From the NCBI RefSeq assembly GCF_001306035.1, contig NZ_LGCM01000027.1, positions 1 to 64,000 of the forward strand: 64,000 bases of DNA, read 5' to 3'. The position numbers and the translations under genes were made by a program. This document shows, piece by piece, positions 55,001 to 61,058 of this stretch. This stretch comes from Levilinea saccharolytica (lineage in GTDB: Bacteria > Chloroflexota > Anaerolineae > Anaerolineales > Anaerolineaceae). The stretch's first letter is position 1, and the number at the start of each line of letters is the position of its first letter. The notes under the pieces were generated by a model. It ran no database searches and was not told where the DNA came from. It saw only the letters and a program-made list of their open reading frames with translations.

Positions 55001-55055
55001 TGGCAGGGGCCTCTTGTTCGATGCTTTTCCCGTTAATGTTCAGTGTGAGCTTCAT
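52047..55055 (-). CDS. Fused 2Fe-2S and molybdopterin-binding subunit of a molybdenum hydroxylase
   Basis: A 1002-residue fusion. Residues 1-160 bind two 2Fe-2S clusters (GGCDNGECGACTVLLDG, CGYCTPAM, CRCTGYLK). A Pro/Glu-rich linker of about 50 residues follows. The rest is the Mo domain with hammerhead, GGGFGGKQE, GAFRGYGVPQG and FGVKAVAEIPLDG with the catalytic Glu. The AVAE form differs from the usual GxGE. ATG 55055 overlaps the upstream FAD gene stop by one base (TGATG), with GGAGGTGA just before. It should pair with the 254-residue FAD subunit. Confidence 0.92.
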   Translation of the reverse strand: MKLTLNINGKSIEQEAPANTTLLTFMRNAGFFEVKFGGCDNGECGACTVLLDGKPVNSCGMLAAQAEGHTIQTVQNVGEREGKGWKQTSGLDAIQQAFIEVGAVQCGYCTPAMVLAARSLLEKEKNPTDEQIRDVLSGVLCRCTGYLKPVQAVQRAAAVLRGEPVEPLYPSNAPMPDSGDPLHPVENREPEEPAGGGLETQTRIMPQIWTDSSGMKPYQRIGQPDIKVDAIKLVQGKPAFTADMEMRGMLVAKVLHSPVAHANIKKIDVSKARALPGVAAVLTWEDLPRVVYSTAGQSDPIPGPLDMFSLDKKVRFVGDRVAFVAAETAEIAYEALKLIEVEYEELPLLLDPADAMKPGAVILHDEPEYVNFADSDPKRNLAAEIHIDIGNVDKGFAEADFIFEGEYEVPKVQQAHIEPHVVVTYWDEDDRLVIRTSTQVPFHVRRMLAPVLGLPVKRIRVIKPRIGGGFGGKQEVLIEDVAAHLTIATGRPVLFEYTREEEFTASRSRHPMRIHMKTGVKKDGTLTANEMIALSDTGAYGCHALTVTGNTGHKSMALYVGDGPYRESPNIRFHADIVYTNHPPAGAFRGYGVPQGYWAVERHMEKIARELGLDPLEFRLKNAIRPGELHPFSTAWSEGREPNPEIIHTVGLEDCVRQGRAEMGWDSKFGNPEWHMVPGKPHLRRGIGVAMVMQGTAIPYLDMGGASIKMNDDGSFNLLIGATDLGTGSDTVLAQMAAEVLGVPVEDMIVYSSDTDFTPFDKGAYASSTTYISGAAAVRAAEQAAERIKIRAARMLNDRGDGPTVRPEDILLEDRKAMAPDKRFVTLSEVGHDSLHHKDQEQIMGIGSYVSPVSPPPFAAQFAEVTVDLETGQVTVDKLLMAVDSGVIVNPITASGQVEGGMTQALGYAVCEEMLYDEKGAALERDLVDYHIFRADEMPDLSTLFIQTFEPSHPFGVKAVAEIPLDGVAPAVGNAVLDACGANVDINPVTPERVWLAMQNKE

Positions 55056-55819
55056 CACTTCACCTCCACATCCCGCAAGCAGCGGGCTGTCAGCGTGGTT
55101 ATTTCGTGTTCAATGAATTCTACAGAATATCTCGATGTAAAATAATGGCTACACGCATTAACAGCAGTTTCAATCGCTCCGCTGCTGTCCGTACCGTCCA
55201 GGACCAACACCACCCGCTCCATCAATCGTCCGCCGATCACGATCCGCGTCCGCCCCGACGGCCATCTCGCCGCAGATGCCATGACCAGGGCCACATCTGC
55301 CGGGCTTCTCCCCACCGCATGATACGCAGCTCGTGCATTCAACGGCAGGGTAATTTGCGTCATCAACGCCCCGAACGGCAGATCTGCTTTTTTCGTCGCC
55401 AGCCAATCGCCCAGGCTGATTTCTTTCCCACCCGGTTCCCAGGTTAATTGCGCGTCTAGCGCCAAACACACCGCCGCAAATGGGCTGTGACCTCCCCCGC
55501 TGACCAATGTCCCTCCGGCAGTGGCCATCTGCCTCAAATTGTGGCTAGCCTCAGCCCGGATAACGTCCACCAAAACAGCCGGAGACTGTGGATCTTCAAG
55601 CAGCCCTTGCAGCTTCACACCGGCCCCAATTTTCAAGTTCTGCCCTTCAACCCGGGTCGCGTGCAGGGGCAGCGCCTGGATGTCAACCACCGCAATAGAC
55701 TGCTTACGGTATCGGCTCAGACTTGTGCCGCCGCCTAACGGGACCGTTGGTGGCGCACTTCGACCCAACAGTGATAGAGCTTCTTCCATTGTGTGAGGGC
55801 GGTGATATTCAATAATCAT
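55055..55819 (-). CDS. FAD-binding (CoxM-type) subunit of a molybdenum hydroxylase
   Basis: A 254-residue FAD subunit, shorter than the usual 280-300. The FAD motif is PLGGGTSLSRYR and the second motif is RQMATAGGTLVSGGGHSPFAAVCLALDA, degenerate relative to TVGGN. The C-terminal domain is abbreviated. It is translationally coupled to the 1002-residue FeS-Mo gene, its evident partner. A 129-bp spacer with a hairpin separates it from the LLM oxidoreductase gene upstream. Confidence 0.85.
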   Translation of the reverse strand: MIIEYHRPHTMEEALSLLGRSAPPTVPLGGGTSLSRYRKQSIAVVDIQALPLHATRVEGQNLKIGAGVKLQGLLEDPQSPAVLVDVIRAEASHNLRQMATAGGTLVSGGGHSPFAAVCLALDAQLTWEPGGKEISLGDWLATKKADLPFGALMTQITLPLNARAAYHAVGRSPADVALVMASAARWPSGRTRIVIGGRLMERVVLVLDGTDSSGAIETAVNACSHYFTSRYSVEFIEHEITTLTARCLRDVEVK

Positions 55820-55886
55820 TTTTCACTCTCCTTGTCGGGGCGTTTCCCTGCCCATCCAGACAAATTGGCTTCAGTAGATGTGTTGA

Positions 55887-55918
55887 CCACCCCTGGGAAG
55901 TTTCCCTCCCAAGGGTGG
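55887..55918 (-). other. Intercistronic hairpin between the LLM oxidoreductase and FAD subunit genes
   Basis: The arms CCACCCCTGGGA (55887-55898) and TCCCAAGGGTGG (55907-55918) pair with one mismatch around an 8-base loop. No U-run follows on the minus strand, so it looks like an RNA processing or stability element, or an attenuator, rather than a complete terminator. Confidence 0.5.
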
Positions 55919-55948
55919 AGATCAGGATCGGTAAACTTCCTTTTGCGT

Positions 55949-56947
55949 TTACTGGGTCGCAAAAGTGTCAATCAGCAAACGCACATCGCCGCCCACCGGA
56001 TATAAGATCGGGCAGGTGCAGCCGTTTTTCACATATTCAGCGACTTTCGCTTTGGCTTCCGACGGCGTTCCAGAGGCCGTAATGCGCAGGATCAATTCTT
56101 CCGGAACCAAATGCTTGGCTTTCTGAATCTGCTCATGCGTGGCAGGCCACCCTAAAATGGATTGGATCTCAGCCACGACGTCCATGGAAACGCCAGATGC
56201 CTTGGCGATGTGGGGCTGCTGGGCCAGATATTGGGTCAGCAGTTCACGCGAGGTGTCAATGGCTTTATCATGGTCTTCATCCACCGAGCAAACCACCAGC
56301 TGCGGCCGGTCAATGTCGTCGAGTGTACGGCCCGAAAGCTTCGCGCCCGCTTCTAACAATTCCAGGGCTTTGTGGTTGTATTCCGGAGGTACGCAGTAAT
56401 TCAACACAGCGCCGTCCGCAATCTCACCTGTCATTTCCATCATCTTATCGCCGGTGGCGCCGATAAAAATGGGCACATTTCGCGGCTCCCGGCGGCCGTG
56501 AACCACATCCAGTTCAATCCCGTCCACATTGATAAATTCGCTGTGGAATGTAACCCGCTCCATATTGAGCAGTTTGCGCAGAACGACCACCGTATCGCGC
56601 ATGGCCTGAAGCGGTTTTTTGCGGTCAATCCCCACATTTTTCGCCAGCGGATCCCACCACGCACCAATACCGCAAATCACACGGTTCGGCGCCAGATCGT
56701 CCAGGGTCAAAAAGGTCGCCGCCAACAGGCCGATGTTGCGCGTCCAGTTATTGATCACCCCAGAGCCTACGATTAACTTCTCGGTAACAGCCGCATACGC
56801 CGCCATAGGTACGATCGCGTCGCGCACCAGTCGGCTTTCAGCCTGCCATACTGCTTCAAACCCACGTTTTTCGGCATATTTCACATAATCCAGGCCGTCG
56901 CGTAAATCATGCGAATCCTGCAAATAAAGGGCTACACGGTCGCTCAT
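55949..56947 (-). CDS. LLM-class (F420-type) flavin-like oxidoreductase
   Basis: A 332-residue luciferase-like monooxygenase-family protein related to F420-dependent methylenetetrahydromethanopterin reductase and glucose-6-phosphate dehydrogenase types. The start is [29 protein letters not shown]-like (a shortened reading), with [17 protein letters not shown] and [24 protein letters not shown]-like segments. The ATG at 56947 has GGAGG 6 bp upstream, so 56959 is rejected. The nearby cofC, cofE and F420 reductase make F420 the likely cofactor; FMN is the alternative. The substrate is unknown. Confidence 0.85.
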   Translation of the reverse strand: MSDRVALYLQDSHDLRDGLDYVKYAEKRGFEAVWQAESRLVRDAIVPMAAYAAVTEKLIVGSGVINNWTRNIGLLAATFLTLDDLAPNRVICGIGAWWDPLAKNVGIDRKKPLQAMRDTVVVLRKLLNMERVTFHSEFINVDGIELDVVHGRREPRNVPIFIGATGDKMMEMTGEIADGAVLNYCVPPEYNHKALELLEAGAKLSGRTLDDIDRPQLVVCSVDEDHDKAIDTSRELLTQYLAQQPHIAKASGVSMDVVAEIQSILGWPATHEQIQKAKHLVPEELILRITASGTPSEAKAKVAEYVKNGCTCPILYPVGGDVRLLIDTFATQ

Positions 56948-56991
56948 GAGTTCCTCCAAAATTGGTTAAGGGCTGGGCGTTCTACCTCTGG

Positions 56992-57594
56992 TTAAACCTG
57001 CTCCACCTGGTTGAGGTATTCAAGGTCTTCCGGAGAATCAAGGTCGAACGCAAGGGTTGGAAGTGACAAGATTTCTAACCGGGTTCCGTGGGCTATCGCC
57101 TGTTTTTGATACCGTTCCACAGATCCCTTTCCAAAGGTTACTTTGAACATTTCAATCGGGTTAATCAGCACTACATTAACCCCATCGTTTTTTCGGTCGG
57201 GAGCAATGATCATCTCAGGCGGTTGAACCGCGTGAGCCAACATCGTTTGCACATCTTCCGGCGCCAACAATGGTAAATCTGCTGCTACGATCAGTAATGC
57301 GCGGGCAGCGTAAGCCCTTGCCACCGCCGCGGCTCGCTGCAAAACCACTTCGAGCGGCGAGTTCGGGTCTTCCTGTAAGGTTCTCGCCCCGTAATCGCGT
57401 GCCATAGACAGGACAGAAGAATCACGGCTGATCACCAGGACCTGATCGATTTCCTGCACGCTGGACAAAACTTGCAGCGTATTTCCCAACATGGTAAGGT
57501 TTAATGTTAAGCGTTCTTCTTCGTCCAATACATCCGATAACTGCGGCTTGCTCATTCGTAAAGGCTTTACTGGAACGATTGCCCAGAGGCTCAT
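56992..57594 (-). CDS. cofC: 2-phospho-L-lactate guanylyltransferase (F420 synthesis)
   Basis: A 200-residue CofC-family nucleotidyltransferase, which activates the phospholactate (or PEP) moiety of coenzyme F420 with GTP. The start WAIVPVKPLRMSKPQLSDVL is the CofC signature, followed by VAADLPLLAPEDV and DRKNDGVNVVLINP. GGAGGG lies about 13 bp before the ATG. A -10-like hexamer lies in the 93-bp spacer upstream. It is a relative of MocA, but the CofC motifs and nearby cofE favour F420 synthesis. Confidence 0.9.
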   Translation of the reverse strand: MSLWAIVPVKPLRMSKPQLSDVLDEEERLTLNLTMLGNTLQVLSSVQEIDQVLVISRDSSVLSMARDYGARTLQEDPNSPLEVVLQRAAAVARAYAARALLIVAADLPLLAPEDVQTMLAHAVQPPEMIIAPDRKNDGVNVVLINPIEMFKVTFGKGSVERYQKQAIAHGTRLEILSLPTLAFDLDSPEDLEYLNQVEQV

Positions 57595-57632
57595 CAGCTT
57601 TGCAGCCCTCCATACAGAAATTGATATATTAA

Positions 57633-57638
57633 ATTATA
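57633..57638 (-). promoter_or_regulatory. Possible internal promoter before cofC
   Basis: TATAAT is read on the minus strand, 38 bp upstream of the cofC ATG in the longest spacer of the upstream half of the operon (93 bp). No matching -35 hexamer at 16-18 bp, so only a weak internal promoter can be proposed. Confidence 0.3.
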
Positions 57639-57687
57639 CTCCCGCGCGCCAGTCATGAGCCGTCAGCTCAGGCAGCAAAATTCCGCT

Positions 57688-58224
57688 TCACAACGGGATT
57701 TTTCGGTAAATGCCCTCCTCGTGATCAGTTTGATAAATTACAGCCAGATTATTGATCTCAAAAGAATACCGCTCAGGTGGTGTTGGAATCAGCGCATCCA
57801 AAGCACAAGGCGCTTGCCGCAAGGTTCCATCGTGATACACCATCGTGATGTGCGGCATCCATACCGCCGGGGCATAATACGCATTGATGCCCTTTGCCCG
57901 CAGGCTCAATACGGCCCACAATTGCTGGTGCATTTTCTGAATCGCTTCAGTCTTCAATACCCCAAGGGTCACCGTGGGGAAATCCCCTGGAAACACACCG
58001 TACCCCCACACATTCGCCTGTGTTGGCGCAAAATTGCGTGATAGCCGCTCAAGCTCAGTCATACTACCCTCAAGCTCCAACTCCTCTACCGCCATCCAGG
58101 TCAGATGCGGCTGATGAACCGCCTGTAAGTCTTCTGATTCACATACAGTCTCTGCCGGGGCCTGAGCTGTTTTGCCAGACCATACCTGACTTTCGTTAAC
58201 CAGAGAGACAATCGCGATCATCAT
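57688..58224 (-). CDS. 2H phosphoesterase (2'-5' RNA ligase-like) protein
   Basis: A 178-residue protein of the 2H phosphoesterase fold, with the two HxT/S-type motifs HLTW (about residue 40) and HITM (about residue 124). Such proteins cleave 2'-3' or 2'-5' cyclic phosphates. It starts one base inside the cofE stop (TAATG), so it is coupled to cofE. Why it lies among F420 genes is not known; it may process a nucleotide by-product. Confidence 0.8.
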   Translation of the reverse strand: MMIAIVSLVNESQVWSGKTAQAPAETVCESEDLQAVHQPHLTWMAVEELELEGSMTELERLSRNFAPTQANVWGYGVFPGDFPTVTLGVLKTEAIQKMHQQLWAVLSLRAKGINAYYAPAVWMPHITMVYHDGTLRQAPCALDALIPTPPERYSFEINNLAVIYQTDHEEGIYRKIPL

Positions 58225-58991
58225 TATCGAAAAAGATCTTGTTCCTTAGGCCGGATTATTTCCGTCAAAGTCGAATTTCGCAAAGCATAGGGGAAGCCGC
58301 GAACATGCACTGCGGGTGATCCCTCCGCTGCCTGCCCCATCATTAAAGAGGCCGCCGCCGCCAATTCATCCGCCGCCCCAATTTGGGTGATCCGCAGTCG
58401 AAAACCAAACAAATCCGGCACACCGCGCATATCCACCACCCCTGGCACACCCGCCAGCCCAATGGTGACGCCTACCGTCCCATTCCGCCAGGCTCTTCCG
58501 TGCGAATCAATGATACTGACGCCAATATGAATATGGCTATGCGCATATATTTGCTCTTGCAGCCGCCGGGCGGACGCATCTGGATCTTCTGGCAGCAATA
58601 ATACCCAATCCTCTTCTTTTCCCCACGGGCCGCGCACATTCGAATGATCAATTCCCGCGTTTGCGCAGATAAACCCCAAACGGTGCTCGACGATGATGGT
58701 GTTCAATCCCGTCCGCAGCACCGCCCGGCTTTCTCGCAAGATCAATTCCAGCAGCCGCGCATCTTTCTTTGTGATCTCTCCCAATTCATTCGCGCGAGCT
58801 GAGGGCTCAACCGTGCTCAAATTCACCAGCCTTCCTTCAGCTTTCGACACAATTTTCTGGGCAAGTACCAGAATATCGCCGTCAGCAATTTGGATATCCG
58901 TCGCCTCCAGCGAGTGTATCAACAATTCCGCAAGATCATCCCCAGGTTCGATGAGTGGGAAATTGCTCAGGGGGGTTAACACCAATGACAT
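58224..58991 (-). CDS. cofE: Coenzyme F420-0:L-glutamate ligase
   Basis: A 255-residue single-domain CofE, which adds glutamates to F420-0 with GTP. Features are ILVLAQKIVSKAEGR (about residues 40-54), GFICANAGIDHSNV (about 107-120) and DSHGRAWRNGTVGVTIGLAG (about 163-182). It lacks the nitroreductase-like second domain of actinobacterial FbiB, so it is of the archaeal type. GGGAGAG lies 3 bp before the ATG. F420 synthesis also needs CofD and FO synthase, not present in the window. Confidence 0.93.
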   Translation of the reverse strand: MSLVLTPLSNFPLIEPGDDLAELLIHSLEATDIQIADGDILVLAQKIVSKAEGRLVNLSTVEPSARANELGEITKKDARLLELILRESRAVLRTGLNTIIVEHRLGFICANAGIDHSNVRGPWGKEEDWVLLLPEDPDASARRLQEQIYAHSHIHIGVSIIDSHGRAWRNGTVGVTIGLAGVPGVVDMRGVPDLFGFRLRITQIGAADELAAAASLMMGQAAEGSPAVHVRGFPYALRNSTLTEIIRPKEQDLFR

Positions 58992-59000
58992 GCGCTCTCC

Positions 59001-59687
59001 CTATACCCGCCGCGGAATTCCCGTGATCCGAATCCCAGAAGATTCAACTCCATATTTTTTATTCAGGCCGATCAAAATCGAGGTTAAGCCTTCGACAACC
59101 ACAGAATTTTCAATAGGCCCAGCATCCCAACCGATCAGCCCCGCATCTTCTACCAGCTTGATCACCGTTTCGCGGGCAGCCTTGCTGCTGCCGGTTACCA
59201 ACACATCGCACTCCACATCCTCGCCAGACAGCAGGTTCTCATAGGAAATATTTTGGAAGGCGGCCACCACTTCTGTTGCCTCTCCCACTATCTCTTTGGC
59301 TTCTTGCGCCGCGCTGCCGGCCGGGGGCATTTGCACCTTGGTCACCTTCGGCGGAACCAGCGGCACCGTCACATCCACTAAAATCTTCCCCGCTAAATTA
59401 GGCTTGACACTTTCCAGCATGGTTCGATGCGCCGCAAACGGAACCGTCATCACCACGATATCCGCCTGTTCAGCCGCTTCGGTGTTCGTAACCCCCTGAA
59501 TATCCGCTTTCCCGCCCGTCATCTGCAGTACATCATCCGCCGCGGCCTGAGCTTTTTCAACCTGCCGCGAACCGATCAAGATCTTGTATCCAGCCTTTGC
59601 CCATGCAAACGCCAGACCTTTACCTTCTTTGCCGGTCCCCCCCAGGATGGCAATTACACGAATGGTCACTTCCGGGTTGTCGCTCAT
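59001..59687 (-). CDS. npdG: NADPH-dependent F420 reductase
   Basis: A 228-residue F420:NADP oxidoreductase (Fno/NpdG). The N-terminal dinucleotide motif is ILGGTGKEGKGLAFAWAKAG (20 residues), with IGSR and V-MTVPFAAH after it, and a C-terminal GIRITGIPRR. It moves hydride between NADPH and F420. AGGAGG lies 3 bp before the ATG. It is 9 bp upstream of cofE and 29 bp after ssnA, so it links F420 to a Mo-hydroxylase operon. Confidence 0.92.
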   Translation of the reverse strand: MSDNPEVTIRVIAILGGTGKEGKGLAFAWAKAGYKILIGSRQVEKAQAAADDVLQMTGGKADIQGVTNTEAAEQADIVVMTVPFAAHRTMLESVKPNLAGKILVDVTVPLVPPKVTKVQMPPAGSAAQEAKEIVGEATEVVAAFQNISYENLLSGEDVECDVLVTGSSKAARETVIKLVEDAGLIGWDAGPIENSVVVEGLTSILIGLNKKYGVESSGIRITGIPRRV

Positions 59688-59716
59688 TCTCCTCCTGATG
59701 CAATAAAAGGATGCCT

Positions 59717-61057
59717 TTAAAACTTCTGGTTATAACGCTCCCATACCTGCGGGGCGATGCGCAGCGCTTCTTCCATCACCGCGGCCTCATCCAAAACCAG
59801 GATCTTCCGGTCGCGCATGAGCACTTTACCCGCCACCATCGTGGTAGTGATCATGCTTTCATTGAAGCCAAACAAAATGTGCCAGGGGGCGTTGCCGCCC
59901 GTGAAGGGCGTAAACGGCTTGTAATCCACAAAAATCAGATCTGCCCAGGCTCCTGGCGCAATCACACCCACAGGTACGCCGCCAAATTGAGTCTGCGCCA
60001 GCTGCTGGTTGTTATAAACGGCCATTTCCACCAGGTCATAGCCGCCCATCCGCCGCGGATCCAAGTTCCAAAGTTTGTGCGCCAGATAAGCGGTTTTCCA
60101 TTCCTCCCACATCGCGTTGGAAAAACCGTCATTTCCCATGCACACTTTAATGCCCGCCCGCATCATCGATTCCACCGCGGGCAATCCCACAGCATTATTC
60201 ATATTCGAACGCGGTTGATGGCTGACCCAGGTTTTGGTTTCTGCCAGATAGGCAATCTCTTTTGCGTCCACATGTACCGCGTGCACGATGATCGAACGGT
60301 CGCCCAAAATGCCAAATTGGTGCAGCCGGTCCACGACACGCTTGCCAGTTTTCGCCAAGGAGTCATACTCATCCACCGAATGTTCGGCCACATGAATATG
60401 AAAGCCGTAGCCCGATGGAATTTCCGCCCGGCAGCGCTCCAGGGTTGCATCCGAAACCGTCAGGCTGGCGTGAATTCCAAAAGTGGCCGCCAACAGCGGA
60501 TTCTTTTCCTGTTCCACCCGACGGATAAAGCGCACATTCTCACGGATCCCCGCCTTCGAACGATCTTCGCCGTCCCGGTCAGTCACCTCGTAACACAGCG
60601 AGCAGCGCAACCCCGTTTCTCTCGCAGCCTCCGCCACAAGGTCCAGCGATCCGTCGATCGCGTATGGTGAGGCATGGTGATCAATCAACGTCGTGGTGCC
60701 GTGTTTGATGGCGTCTATCATGCAGACCAGCGCCGAATACTTCACCGCCTCATCGTCCAGCGATTTATCCAGCGGCCACCACAATTTCTCCAATATTTCG
60801 GGAAAGTCCTTGGCGGGTGAACCAGGGATAGCCATCCCGCGCGAATAGGCTCCATAAAAATGGGTATGCGCGCAAATGTTCCCCGGCATCACGTACTGTC
60901 CGCCCGCATCCAGCTTTTCTTCCTGCGGGTAGCGCGCCGTCAGGTCGGCCTGCGGCGCAACTTCCACGATTATCCCATCGCGAATAAGGACGGCATAAGC
61001 GTCCAATATCCGGTTCGGTTTTTCCCAGGTCAAAATCTTACCGTTGACAATCAGCAT
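59717..61057 (-). CDS. ssnA: Putative aminohydrolase SsnA
   Basis: A 446-residue metal-dependent amidohydrolase of the SsnA group, a regular partner of selenium-dependent molybdenum hydroxylases. Metal ligands are HTH (in CAHTHFYGAYSRG), His of FHIHVAEH, His of VHAVHVD and Asp of GNDGFS. Guanine and other heterocycle deaminases share the fold, so deamination or ring hydrolysis of a hydroxylated heterocycle is likely. One base separates its start from the stop of the 933-residue hydroxylase gene. Confidence 0.9.
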   Translation of the reverse strand: MLIVNGKILTWEKPNRILDAYAVLIRDGIIVEVAPQADLTARYPQEEKLDAGGQYVMPGNICAHTHFYGAYSRGMAIPGSPAKDFPEILEKLWWPLDKSLDDEAVKYSALVCMIDAIKHGTTTLIDHHASPYAIDGSLDLVAEAARETGLRCSLCYEVTDRDGEDRSKAGIRENVRFIRRVEQEKNPLLAATFGIHASLTVSDATLERCRAEIPSGYGFHIHVAEHSVDEYDSLAKTGKRVVDRLHQFGILGDRSIIVHAVHVDAKEIAYLAETKTWVSHQPRSNMNNAVGLPAVESMMRAGIKVCMGNDGFSNAMWEEWKTAYLAHKLWNLDPRRMGGYDLVEMAVYNNQQLAQTQFGGVPVGVIAPGAWADLIFVDYKPFTPFTGGNAPWHILFGFNESMITTTMVAGKVLMRDRKILVLDEAAVMEEALRIAPQVWERYNQKF

Positions 61058-61058
61058 A

